Shown: one piece after another, positions 16,851-22,994 of the stretch
Layout of the letters: each line of letters starts with the position of its first letter
Position numbering within the stretch: the stretch's first letter is position 1
Assembly: GCA_031553005.1 (NCBI GenBank)
Contig: JAVBMA010000037.1
Coordinates: 1 to 29,563 of the forward strand
Length of the DNA stretch: 29,563 nt
Direction: 5' to 3'
DNA from: RGIG9379 sp031553005
Lineage (GTDB): Bacteria > Bacteroidota > Bacteroidia > Bacteroidales > Paludibacteraceae
Position numbers and translations under genes: made by a program
Notes under the pieces: model-generated
The model's database searches: none
Seen by the model: the letters and a program-made list of their open reading frames with translations, nothing else
Told to the model about the DNA's origin: nothing

Positions 16851-16879
16851 TTCTTGCATTAAAGAAAATTTACTTATTC

Positions 16880-17716
16880 ATGAATGACCTGCAAAACGAA
16901 ATAATCCTCTATCAGCCTGATAATACGCTACAGCTTGAAGTCAGGTTGGAGAATGATACCGTTTGGTTGAATCGTCAGCAAATAGCTTTTCTTTTTGATA
17001 GAGATGTTAAAACTATTGGGAAACATATCAATAACGCTCTTAAAGAGGAATTGTCAGAAATTCCAACTGTCGCAAATTTTGCGACAGTTCAACCGGAAGG
17101 AAACAGATATGTTACTCGAAATATTGAGCATTATAATTTAGATGTTGTTTTATCGGTTGGTTACAGAGTAAAATCTAACAGAGGCATACAATTTCGCGTA
17201 TGGGCAAACCGTGTTTTGAAAGAATATATGCTCAAAGGCTACACTGTCAATCAGCGTTTTGAACAGATAGAACAGCGACTTGCTGAAAATGAAAAACAGA
17301 TTGCATTTTTTGTTCGTACTGCTTTGCCTCCAGTACAAGGCCTGTTTTTTGAAGGTCAGATTTTTGATGCGTATGCATTTGTTGCCAATCTGGTAAAATC
17401 AGCAAAAAAGTCAATCATATTGATTGATAATTATGTCGATGAATCGGTTTTAATCTTGCTTTCAAAAAGAGATAATAAGGTTTCTGCGGAAATTTTCACC
17501 GCGAAAATTACTCCACAGTTGCGCTTGGATTTGAAAAAACATAATGCACAATATAAACCGATAGCCATAAATGTACTAAAATCTTCGCATGACCGGTTTT
17601 TGATAATTGATGACGAAGTGTATCATATTGGTGCATCGCTCAAAGATTTGGGAAAGAAATTATTCGCTTTCTCAAAAATGGAGATAAACGGTCGGGAATT
17701 GTTAAGCTTGACATAG
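16880..17716 (+). CDS. RhuM-family protein with PLD-like C-terminal domain
   Basis: 278 residues in two parts. Residues 1-120 match the RhuM-type DNA-binding-like domain (VWLNRQQIAFLFDRDVKTIGKHI, then HYNLDVVLSVGYRVKSNRGIQFRVWANRVLKEYM). A short likely coiled coil follows (125-142), then a phospholipase-D-like fold (~155-275) with DNYVD (183-187) and HDRFLIID (H237, R239, D244), a single HKD-like motif with Arg in place of Lys, followed by HIGASLKDLGKK. PLD-fold enzymes with one motif usually dimerise; a nuclease is possible. RhuM itself was named from a Salmonella pathogenicity island and its mechanism is unclear. The gene sits 29 bp after ilvN, inside an otherwise conserved ilv gene order, so it looks like an accessory insertion, perhaps a defence or toxin gene. 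That function is inference. Confidence 0.8.
   Translation: MNDLQNEIILYQPDNTLQLEVRLENDTVWLNRQQIAFLFDRDVKTIGKHINNALKEELSEIPTVANFATVQPEGNRYVTRNIEHYNLDVVLSVGYRVKSNRGIQFRVWANRVLKEYMLKGYTVNQRFEQIEQRLAENEKQIAFFVRTALPPVQGLFFEGQIFDAYAFVANLVKSAKKSIILIDNYVDESVLILLSKRDNKVSAEIFTAKITPQLRLDLKKHNAQYKPIAINVLKSSHDRFLIIDDEVYHIGASLKDLGKKLFAFSKMEINGRELLSLT
17065..17089. repeat. 25-bp palindrome inside the RhuM-like gene
   Basis: AACTGTCGCAAA (17065-17076) and TTTGCGACAGTT (17078-17089) are perfect 12-bp inverted arms around one base. The palindrome encodes TVANFATV, in the region joining the RhuM helix-turn-helix-like part to its conserved core. It may be a self-binding operator or a recombination hot spot; this is speculative. 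Confidence 0.85.
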
Positions 17717-17775
17717 AATGTGAGTGATTAGTTAATCAAATTTTGTGCGGATTTTTTGGAATTAAAAACAATTGT

Positions 17776-17822
17776 AAAGAAGTCTAAAAAATGGAAATCA
17801 GAAGGGTTTTACTTCTTTTTTA
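17776..17822 (+). terminator. Probable terminator after the RhuM-like gene
   Basis: AAAGAAGT (17776-17783) pairs with ACTTCTTT (17811-17818). The stem can extend inward through TAAAA/TTTTA-type pairing, and a T-run follows. The loop is large, so the call is moderate. It overlaps the promoter proposed for the thioesterase gene. Confidence 0.45.
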
Positions 17823-17846
17823 TATGCTGAAATGGTAGTAGCTTTG
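17816..17846 (+). promoter_or_regulatory. Promoter of the thioesterase gene
   Basis: -7 box TAGCTTTG (17839-17846) matches TAnnTTTG. The -33 position (17816-17819) reads TTTT at the correct 19-bp spacing. The start codon is about 72 bp downstream. It implies that the distal ilv cluster is not wholly dependent on the ilvD promoter. Confidence 0.55.
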
Positions 17847-17917
17847 CAAAAGAAAATTGAAAAATAACTTGATGTTTTTTCTGTTAAGTTATTGCTAAAT
17901 ATAAGATTAACGAAGGT

Positions 17918-18667
17918 ATGGAAAAAGATATGTCAGGACAATATATTTTCAAGGTTTTACCTTTTGAAGTGGATTTTAGGGGACGATTAACACTTCCGCA
18001 CCTTACCAATTACATTCTTAATGTGGCAGGATATCATGCCGAAGAATGCGGGTTCGGAATGTTGAAGATAAATCAGAACAACCACTCGTGGGTATTGTCG
18101 CGATTAGTGATTGAAATGTATTCGTATCCTAAACATTACGAGAAAATACAGGTTCAGACGTGGGTCGAAAATGTTATGCGGATGTTTACTATGCGCGATT
18201 TTGCTTTTCTCAATAAAGATGGCGAAGTGCTGGGTTATGCGCGTACGGTATGGGCTATGATAGACCGTACAACCCGAAAACCAATGGACTTGACGCAAAC
18301 GAATATAGCCGATTTTATCTCTAAAAAAGAGTGTCCAATAGATAAATTCGGAAAAATCCCTTTTCTGACGGGAGAACCTCGCGAGATATTTAAAATTAAA
18401 TATAGCGATGTCGATATAAACCAGCATTTTAACAGCAGTAAATATGTAGAGCATATTATTGATGCGTTCACTCTGAATAAGTTTAGAAAAAGGAGTATCC
18501 GCCGTTTTGAGATTGAATTTATGGCAGAAGCTCTTTTTGACGAAACCGTATCTTTATACAAGCATGAAAATCCGGATAACGAGTTTTTTATCGAGTTAAA
18601 AAGCGGAGCCGGACATACATTAAGTAAAAGCAAAGTGAAGTTTGCTTCGGATGAAGCAGGAAGTTGA
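17918..18667 (+). CDS. Acyl-ACP thioesterase (FatA/FatB family)
   Basis: 249 residues, the bacterial double-hotdog length for the acyl-ACP thioesterase family. It hydrolyses acyl-ACP to free fatty acid. The second hotdog contains DVDINQHFNSSKYVEHI (about 164-180), matching the plant FatA/FatB N-x-H active-site motif (N168, H170). The N-terminal hotdog has WVLSRLVIEMYSYP and later TRKPMDLTQTNIADF. The ATG at 17918 is used; an internal ATG four codons later would also suit. From memory, this family sits between ilvN and ilvC in many Bacteroidales. Iso-branched fatty acids are built from branched-chain keto-acid primers, so a metabolic link is plausible but unproven. Confidence 0.9.
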   Translation: MEKDMSGQYIFKVLPFEVDFRGRLTLPHLTNYILNVAGYHAEECGFGMLKINQNNHSWVLSRLVIEMYSYPKHYEKIQVQTWVENVMRMFTMRDFAFLNKDGEVLGYARTVWAMIDRTTRKPMDLTQTNIADFISKKECPIDKFGKIPFLTGEPREIFKIKYSDVDINQHFNSSKYVEHIIDAFTLNKFRKRSIRRFEIEFMAEALFDETVSLYKHENPDNEFFIELKSGAGHTLSKSKVKFASDEAGS

Positions 18668-18671
18668 TAGC

Positions 18672-18711
18672 GATATAACTTAAAGCATATAACTTATATG
18701 CATATAACTTA
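18672..18711. repeat. Three direct 11-bp repeats upstream of ilvC
   Basis: GATATAACTTA, CATATAACTTA and CATATAACTTA start at 18672, 18686 and 18701 (14-15 bp apart). They overlap the -33 region of the ilvC promoter and begin just after the thioesterase stop. They could be regulator binding sites or simple AT-rich duplication. Confidence 0.7.
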
Positions 18712-18727
18712 TAAATGATTACTTTTG
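18697..18727 (+). promoter_or_regulatory. Promoter of ilvC
   Basis: -7 box TACTTTTG (18720-18727) fits TAnnTTTG. The -33 position 19 bp upstream reads TATG, a weak match to TTTG. ilvC starts 56 bp further on. Confidence 0.55.
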
Positions 18728-18783
18728 CAAACGTTTTTGAAGAAAATTAATTATATATACTCCAATTAAAAACAAAAAAGAAA

Positions 18784-19830
18784 ATGGCAGAAATGAATTT
18801 TGGCGGCGTAGTCGAAAATGTTGTTACCCGCGACGAATTTCCATTAGAAAAAGCACGTGAAGTATTGAAAAGCGAAACTATAGCCGTGATAGGTTACGGT
18901 GTGCAAGGTCCCGGGCAATCATTGAATCTCCGTGATAATGGATTCAATGTAATTATCGGACAACGTAAAGGTGGAAAAACATGGGACAAAGCAATTGCTG
19001 ACGGTTGGGTTCCCGGAAAAACATTATTTGATATTGAAGAAGCATGCGAACGCGCTACTATCATACAATATTTACTTTCGGATGCAGCACAGATTGAAGT
19101 TTGGCCGCGTATCAAACCATACCTTACTGCAGGAAAAGCATTATATTTTTCTCATGGATTCGGAATCACATACAAAGAACGTACAGGTATTATCCCTCCG
19201 GCAGATGTAGATGTTATTCTTGTTGCCCCTAAAGGTTCGGGAACATCCTTGCGCCGTATGTTCCTTCAGGGACGTGGTTTGAACTCTTCATACGCTATCT
19301 TCCAAGATGCTACCGGAAGAGCTTGGGAACGCACCATTGCATTAGGTATTGGCGTAGGTTCGGGTTATTTGTTCGAAACTACTTTCAAGAAAGAAGTTTA
19401 TTCCGATTTGACCGGAGAACGCGGTACATTAATGGGAGCCATTCAAGGATTGCTATTAGCTCAATATGAAGTATTGCGCGAAAACGGACACTCACCGTCC
19501 GAAGCATTCAACGAAACAGTGGAAGAATTGACTCAGTCGTTGATGCCTTTGTTTGCTGAAAACGGAATGGACTGGATGTATGCAAACTGCTCTACAACTG
19601 CACAACGCGGAGCATTGGATTGGATGGGACCATTCCACGATGCATCTAAACCCGTATTCCAGAAATTATATGCTGAGGTAGCTTCCGGAAACGAAGCTCA
19701 ACGCTCTATTGATACGAATTCCAAACCGGACTATCGCGAAGGATTGGAAAAAGAATTGAAAGCATTACGCGAAAGCGAAATGTGGCGTGCCGGAGCCGTA
19801 GTACGTAAATTACGTCCGGAAAGCAACTAA
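18784..19830 (+). CDS. ilvC: Ketol-acid reductoisomerase
   Basis: 348 residues, a short-form (class I) KARI. It isomerises and reduces acetolactate or acetohydroxybutyrate to the dihydroxy acids used by IlvD. Visible motifs: the N-terminal dinucleotide-binding fold IAVIGYGVQGPGQSLNLRDNG, with GQRKG as the cofactor-specificity loop; metal-binding SDLTGERGTLMGAIQG; and FNETVEELTQSLMPL in the knotted C-terminal domain. Codon choice is more regular and the promoter separate, which suggests high expression. It is the last gene of the ilv cluster and is followed by two strong hairpins. Identity is secure. Confidence 0.97.
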   Translation: MAEMNFGGVVENVVTRDEFPLEKAREVLKSETIAVIGYGVQGPGQSLNLRDNGFNVIIGQRKGGKTWDKAIADGWVPGKTLFDIEEACERATIIQYLLSDAAQIEVWPRIKPYLTAGKALYFSHGFGITYKERTGIIPPADVDVILVAPKGSGTSLRRMFLQGRGLNSSYAIFQDATGRAWERTIALGIGVGSGYLFETTFKKEVYSDLTGERGTLMGAIQGLLLAQYEVLRENGHSPSEAFNETVEELTQSLMPLFAENGMDWMYANCSTTAQRGALDWMGPFHDASKPVFQKLYAEVASGNEAQRSIDTNSKPDYREGLEKELKALRESEMWRAGAVVRKLRPESN

Positions 19831-19846
19831 TAAGAAGTTGACCAAT

Positions 19847-19880
19847 AAAAAAAGCTGTTCATTTTTGAACAGCTTTTTTT
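19847..19880 (+). terminator. Terminator of ilvC
   Basis: Stem AAAAAAAGCTGTTC/GAACAGCTTTTTTT (19847-19860 with 19867-19880), 6-nt loop, T-run at the end. It starts 17 bp after the ilvC stop. A-rich and T-rich flanks let it work in both directions. Confidence 0.92.
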
Positions 19881-19920
19881 ATGCTCTTACCTTTCCCCTT
19901 TCACTTTTCTTCACCTTAAA

Positions 19921-19957
19921 AAAAAAGGATATCTGCTTAAGCAAATATCCTTTTTTT
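19921..19957 (-). terminator. Terminator of rpmE2 (bidirectional)
   Basis: AAAAAAGGATAT pairs with ATATCCTTTTTT around an inner TGC/GCA stem with TTAA loop. It lies 17 bp past the rpmE2 stop on the minus strand and can also back up ilvC termination on the plus strand. Confidence 0.88.
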
Positions 19958-19973
19958 CTGATAAGAACCAGTA

Positions 19974-20225
19974 TTATTTTTTACGATTACCGTAGCGGTT
20001 CATAAACTTATCTACGCGTCCTGCGGTATCTACCATTTTAGATTTACCGGTGAAGAATGGGTGAGAAGTATTTGAGATTTCAAGTTTTACCAAAGGAAAA
20101 GTTTCACCGTCAACTTCTATAGTTTCTTTAGTATTTACTGTAGAACGAGAAATAAAAACGTCTCCGTTTGATAAGTCTTTAAATGCTACCGGACGGTAAT
20201 TTTCCGGATGAATTTCTTTTTTCAT
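19974..20225 (-). CDS. rpmE2: 50S ribosomal protein L31, type B
   Basis: 83 residues. It is the zinc-free (type B) form: the N-terminal CxxC of zinc-type L31 is absent, and the sequence opens MKKEIHPENYRPVAFKDLSNG. The segment SNTSHPFFTGKSKMVDTAGRVDKF is the L31 signature. It is a component of the large ribosomal subunit that bridges to the small subunit. It is a single gene with its own promoter and terminator, convergent with ilvC and divergent from the cyclophilin gene. Confidence 0.97.
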   Translation of the reverse strand: MKKEIHPENYRPVAFKDLSNGDVFISRSTVNTKETIEVDGETFPLVKLEISNTSHPFFTGKSKMVDTAGRVDKFMNRYGNRKK

Positions 20226-20297
20226 TACGATTATATTTATTATTATTTTTTTAAACTTAAATTACATTGTTTGGTAACTATTGTGTAATCGGCGGTG

Positions 20298-20305
20298 CAA
20301 AATTA
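20298..20305 (-). promoter_or_regulatory. -7 box of the rpmE2 promoter
   Basis: On the minus strand TAATTTTG fits TAnnTTTG. The -33 position reads GTTT, a weak match. The site overlaps closely with the divergent cyclophilin promoter (20314-20344). Confidence 0.55.
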
Positions 20306-20313
20306 CAAAAAAA

Positions 20314-20344
20314 TTTGTTCTAAAAAACATTATTCGTATTTTTG
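20314..20344 (+). promoter_or_regulatory. Promoter of the cyclophilin gene
   Basis: A perfect Bacteroidota promoter: -33 TTTG (20314-20317), 19 bp spacer, -7 TATTTTTG (20337-20344). The gene starts about 110 bp downstream. Confidence 0.75.
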
Positions 20345-20453
20345 TCTGAAAATATTTGGAATATTAAGATTCCCGGATGAGCAGATATGCTTGTTAACTC
20401 TTAATTTGTATTTCTATAATCACCAATAACCCCTTTTTAAGATTTATTTTGAT

Positions 20454-21269
20454 ATGATGAAAAAAATATTCTATCCATTAATATTAATAATGTCGGTTTT
20501 TATGACAATCAATGCACAAACAAAAGAAACAATAGTAGTAGTGACTACCGATTACGGAAAAATGAGGATTAAACTGTATAATGAAACCCCGCTTCACCGC
20601 GATAATTTCATTAAACTGGTTAATGAAGGATTTTACAACGACCTGTTGTTTCACCGGGTGATTAAAGATTTTATGATTCAGGGAGGAGATCCCGGCTCAA
20701 AAGGTGCTCCGGCTTCCAAACAATTAGGGGCAGGCGATGTAGGCTATACTATTCCTGCTGAATTTGTTTACCCTAAATATTACCACAAAAAAGGAGCTTT
20801 GGCCGCAGCTCGCCAAGGCGATCAGGTTAACCCGCAAAAAAGATCATCCGGATGTCAGTTCTATATTGTTCAAGGTAAAAAAATGACCGATCAGGAATTG
20901 GACAGAATGGAGCAAAACCAACAAAATAAAGCAAAGGAATCCCGTTTTTACGAGATTGCCGCTACTAAGACCGAGCAGATACAAAAACTTCAAAGCGCTC
21001 GTGATGAGGCTGGTTTACAAAAATTACAAACAGAAATTTTAGCACAAATAGATAGTGAATTTGCAAATACTAAACCGGGTAAACTTTCGGAACAAATGCG
21101 TAACGATTATAAAACAATTGGTGGAACCGCATTTTTGGACAACGAATATACTGTGTTTGGCGAAGTAATTGAAGGTTTGGACGTAATCGACAAGATTGCT
21201 GCTGTGAAAACCCGTCCCGGAGATCGTCCCGAAGTCGATCTGAAAATGAAGATTACCATAGAAAAATAA
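20454..21269 (+). CDS. Periplasmic cyclophilin-type peptidyl-prolyl isomerase
   Basis: 271 residues. Signal peptide at 1-21 (MMKKIFYPLILIMSVFMTINA) with no lipobox, so probably periplasmic. The cyclophilin core is split: the first half (about 26-142) carries FHRVIKDFMIQGGDPGSKG and SSGCQFYIVQ; the second half (about 223-270) has TAFLDNEYTVFGEVIEGLDVIDKI. Between them lies a ~75-residue, charged, probably coiled-coil insertion (about 144-222; MTDQELDRMEQNQQNK ...), which from memory is common in Bacteroidota cyclophilins. It catalyses proline cis-trans isomerisation during folding of exported proteins. ATG codons at 20454 and 20457 are both possible starts. Confidence 0.93.
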   Translation: MMKKIFYPLILIMSVFMTINAQTKETIVVVTTDYGKMRIKLYNETPLHRDNFIKLVNEGFYNDLLFHRVIKDFMIQGGDPGSKGAPASKQLGAGDVGYTIPAEFVYPKYYHKKGALAAARQGDQVNPQKRSSGCQFYIVQGKKMTDQELDRMEQNQQNKAKESRFYEIAATKTEQIQKLQSARDEAGLQKLQTEILAQIDSEFANTKPGKLSEQMRNDYKTIGGTAFLDNEYTVFGEVIEGLDVIDKIAAVKTRPGDRPEVDLKMKITIEK

Positions 21270-21307
21270 AAAGAGATTATTCTCTCTATCTTTTCTATTT
21301 TCCCCAT

Positions 21308-21340
21308 AAAAAAATGAGCGCTTTTAAGTGCTCATTTTTT
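21308..21340. terminator. Bidirectional terminator, cyclophilin / HEPN gene
   Basis: AAAAAAATGAGC (from 21308) pairs with GCTCATTTTTT (to 21340); the stem continues inward. It ends the plus-strand cyclophilin transcript and the convergent minus-strand nucleotidyltransferase-HEPN transcript. Confidence 0.9.
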
Positions 21341-21365
21341 ATCCCCTCTTCTTGCCTTTCCCCTT

Positions 21366-22253
21366 TCAATTTTCCCCTTTCAACTTACCATACTGTTCTA
21401 TCCTATCCTCACAAACCCGCTTCGCAATATTTCCTAAGCATTCCGCTTTCGGAATCAATGCTATAATATCATCAATCGTAACCGAAAAGTCTGGATTATA
21501 GCGGGCCTCGACATAAGCCGCCCTGATTAGCTTGAATAGCCGTTTTTCTTCTTTTGTATCCCTCGGGAAAACCTTTACTAACTCATTCGAATACTTCTTG
21601 ACCGAAGAGAGCAGTTTGTCCAGATTATGTTGTTTACTGTTCCTTAAAGTATGGGAGAGACGTATGGCATAAAAATAATTTTCGCAAGCCTGATGCAGCA
21701 TGAAAGATGCCATTTTGTGATTTTTTCTTTGGTGGTAAAATAAGGCTCCTTCCAGAAAATCATTTCCCCTTTCATATTTTTCATCGAAATATTCCTGAGC
21801 CTGCTGTTTTATCTCTTCATAATTGAGTTTGCGTCGTCGTGCCAGTTTAAATTTGCCGCTATCATACAGGATTATGCCTTCACGCTTGATTTGAGTATAA
21901 AAATAACGTCCTTCCGAAAGGTCGCTGTTCAGTTTTTCAATATCGTCATTAATAAATTCTACAGGAGTCTGCCTGTCCGGATCACGGTAATATTTATCGT
22001 CAACCTGATCCAGTATACGACCTGCATCCCTGTCAGAAATGCCGCTTGTCACTACAAATATATCATAATCGCTACGGAAAGAGGTTGGAATGCCGAATTC
22101 CACACGTTCGTCGCAATCTATATACTTATCCCTTGCATAACTTCCGTAAAGGATAATCATTTCGCATTGTGGCAATTTTTCGAGAATAAACTGGGTAATC
22201 CGCCGGAGGTCTTTTTGCTTGTTCTTGGGTAAGTAAGAAATACTTTTTTTCAT
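21366..22253 (-). CDS. Nucleotidyltransferase-HEPN fusion protein
   Basis: 295 residues. N-terminal MNT-type nucleotidyltransferase (about 15-125) with GSYARDKY (GS at 37-38) and the metal-binding SDYDIFVV (D62, D64). C-terminal HEPN domain (about 145-285) with AYVEARYNPDF near its end. R204-N205-x3-H209 has the R-N-x3-H shape of the HEPN RNase motif, but it lies where non-RNase HEPN proteins have a conserved His, so activity is uncertain. In two-gene MNT/HEPN toxin-antitoxin pairs the MNT enzyme adds nucleotides to the HEPN toxin. A fused form is widespread in Bacteroidales as a single gene of unknown role. The last residues (KLKGEN) are encoded in a TTCCCCTTTCAA-type intergenic repeat, suggesting a recently extended C-terminus. 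Confidence 0.82.
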   Translation of the reverse strand: MKKSISYLPKNKQKDLRRITQFILEKLPQCEMIILYGSYARDKYIDCDERVEFGIPTSFRSDYDIFVVTSGISDRDAGRILDQVDDKYYRDPDRQTPVEFINDDIEKLNSDLSEGRYFYTQIKREGIILYDSGKFKLARRRKLNYEEIKQQAQEYFDEKYERGNDFLEGALFYHQRKNHKMASFMLHQACENYFYAIRLSHTLRNSKQHNLDKLLSSVKKYSNELVKVFPRDTKEEKRLFKLIRAAYVEARYNPDFSVTIDDIIALIPKAECLGNIAKRVCEDRIEQYGKLKGEN

Positions 22254-22349
22254 AACATAAATAGATTTTTTAATCAGTTAAACAAAATTTTTTCATATTG
22301 TTTCTTTTCGTAAGAGTAAACTTACAGGCTTATATTTTCTCTTATAAAT

Positions 22350-22387
22350 AAAAAACAAAGGCTATCAAATCACTTTGATAACCTTTG
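22350..22387 (-). terminator. Terminator of the paaK-ACT unit
   Basis: CAAAGGCTATCAAA (22356-22369) pairs with TTTGATAACCTTTG (22374-22387) with a single mismatch or wobble. On the minus strand it is followed by a T-tract (GTTTTTTATTT). It ends transcription from the ligase/ACT genes before the HEPN gene. Confidence 0.85.
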
Positions 22388-22393
22388 CAAATA

Positions 22394-22451
22394 TAAAACA
22401 TATTTAGAAAATATTCAATATTAATATTGAATATTTTCTAAATATGTTTTA
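22394..22451. repeat. 58-bp perfect palindrome with no loop
   Basis: Every base from 22394 to 22422 is complementary to its partner from 22451 down to 22423, so the two 29-base arms meet without a spacer. The sequence is almost pure A/T with symmetric CAT, GAA and CAA interruptions. It lies 20 bp past the ACT gene stop and just upstream of that unit's terminator. RNA from it would form one long hairpin; DNA could extrude a cruciform. Confidence 0.97.
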
Positions 22452-22471
22452 GGGTTTGTTCTGGAATTTTT

Positions 22472-22897
22472 CTAAAATTTATACAACTCGTTGGCTGCAA
22501 TCAATTCAACCTTATTCTTTTTAAGGGCTTCTACGGCTGCATCCAGTTTGTCCGGACGTATAATTACATTAGCTCCCGAATTTTCAGAGAAAGCGTACAT
22601 ATATTCGATATATATTTTCTCTTTTGCCAGAATATTCAACACGGCCGAAAGCGCTCCCGGCGTATTGGGTGTGTGCAGGCAGATAACATCGGTAAGAGAA
22701 ACGGCAAACTTGTTTTGTTTCAGAATGTCCAATGCTTTTTCCGGATCGGAAACGATCACCCGGAGGATTCCAAAATCAGAATTGTCGGCAACACTAAAAG
22801 CTGTCATATTAATACCGGCTTCTCCAAGTATTTCCGCTACGTCATTCAGCCGTCCGGTTTTATTTTCCAGAAATACAGAAAGTTGTTTTACTATCAT
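22472..22897 (-). CDS. Tandem ACT-domain protein, ligase partner
   Basis: About 141 residues from the ATG at 22897. A longer in-frame start at 22960 would add a non-conserved leader (MKVYSFSITFTFQLS ...) encoded by an intergenic repeat, so the inner start is preferred. Two ACT domains: about 1-68 (IVKQLSVFLENKTGRLNDVA, GINMTAFSVAD) and about 72-140 (VICLHTPNTPGALSAVLNIL, IYIEYMYAF). ACT pairs bind amino acids or similar small ligands. It lies downstream of the phenylacetate-CoA ligase on the same strand (gap ~97 bp), a pairing I recall as common in anaerobes, so it probably senses an aromatic amino acid or acid and tunes the ligase. Ligand unknown. Confidence 0.85.
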   Translation of the reverse strand: MIVKQLSVFLENKTGRLNDVAEILGEAGINMTAFSVADNSDFGILRVIVSDPEKALDILKQNKFAVSLTDVICLHTPNTPGALSAVLNILAKEKIYIEYMYAFSENSGANVIIRPDKLDAAVEALKKNKVELIAANELYKF

Positions 22898-22994
22898 AGG
22901 GGGATAATTGAGAATTGAAAGTTGAAAAGTGAAAGTTATGGAGAAAGAGTAAACTTTCATTTTTCACTTTTCATCTTTCAACTAATATTAAACT

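Noticed and set aside
16880..17716. RhuM-like gene as part of a multi-gene defence island
   Set aside because: Neighbours on both sides are ilv operon genes; no partner nuclease, helicase, reverse transcriptase or integrase is nearby, so only a solitary accessory gene can be claimed.
22394..22451. Intrinsic terminator
   Set aside because: The palindrome is almost all A/T with no loop and no GC-rich stem. A better terminator with a T-tract follows at 22350-22387.
22472..22960. Longer start for the ACT protein
   Set aside because: The extra 21 residues are encoded by a GAAAGTGAAA-type intergenic repeat; ACT homology begins at the inner Met (22897).
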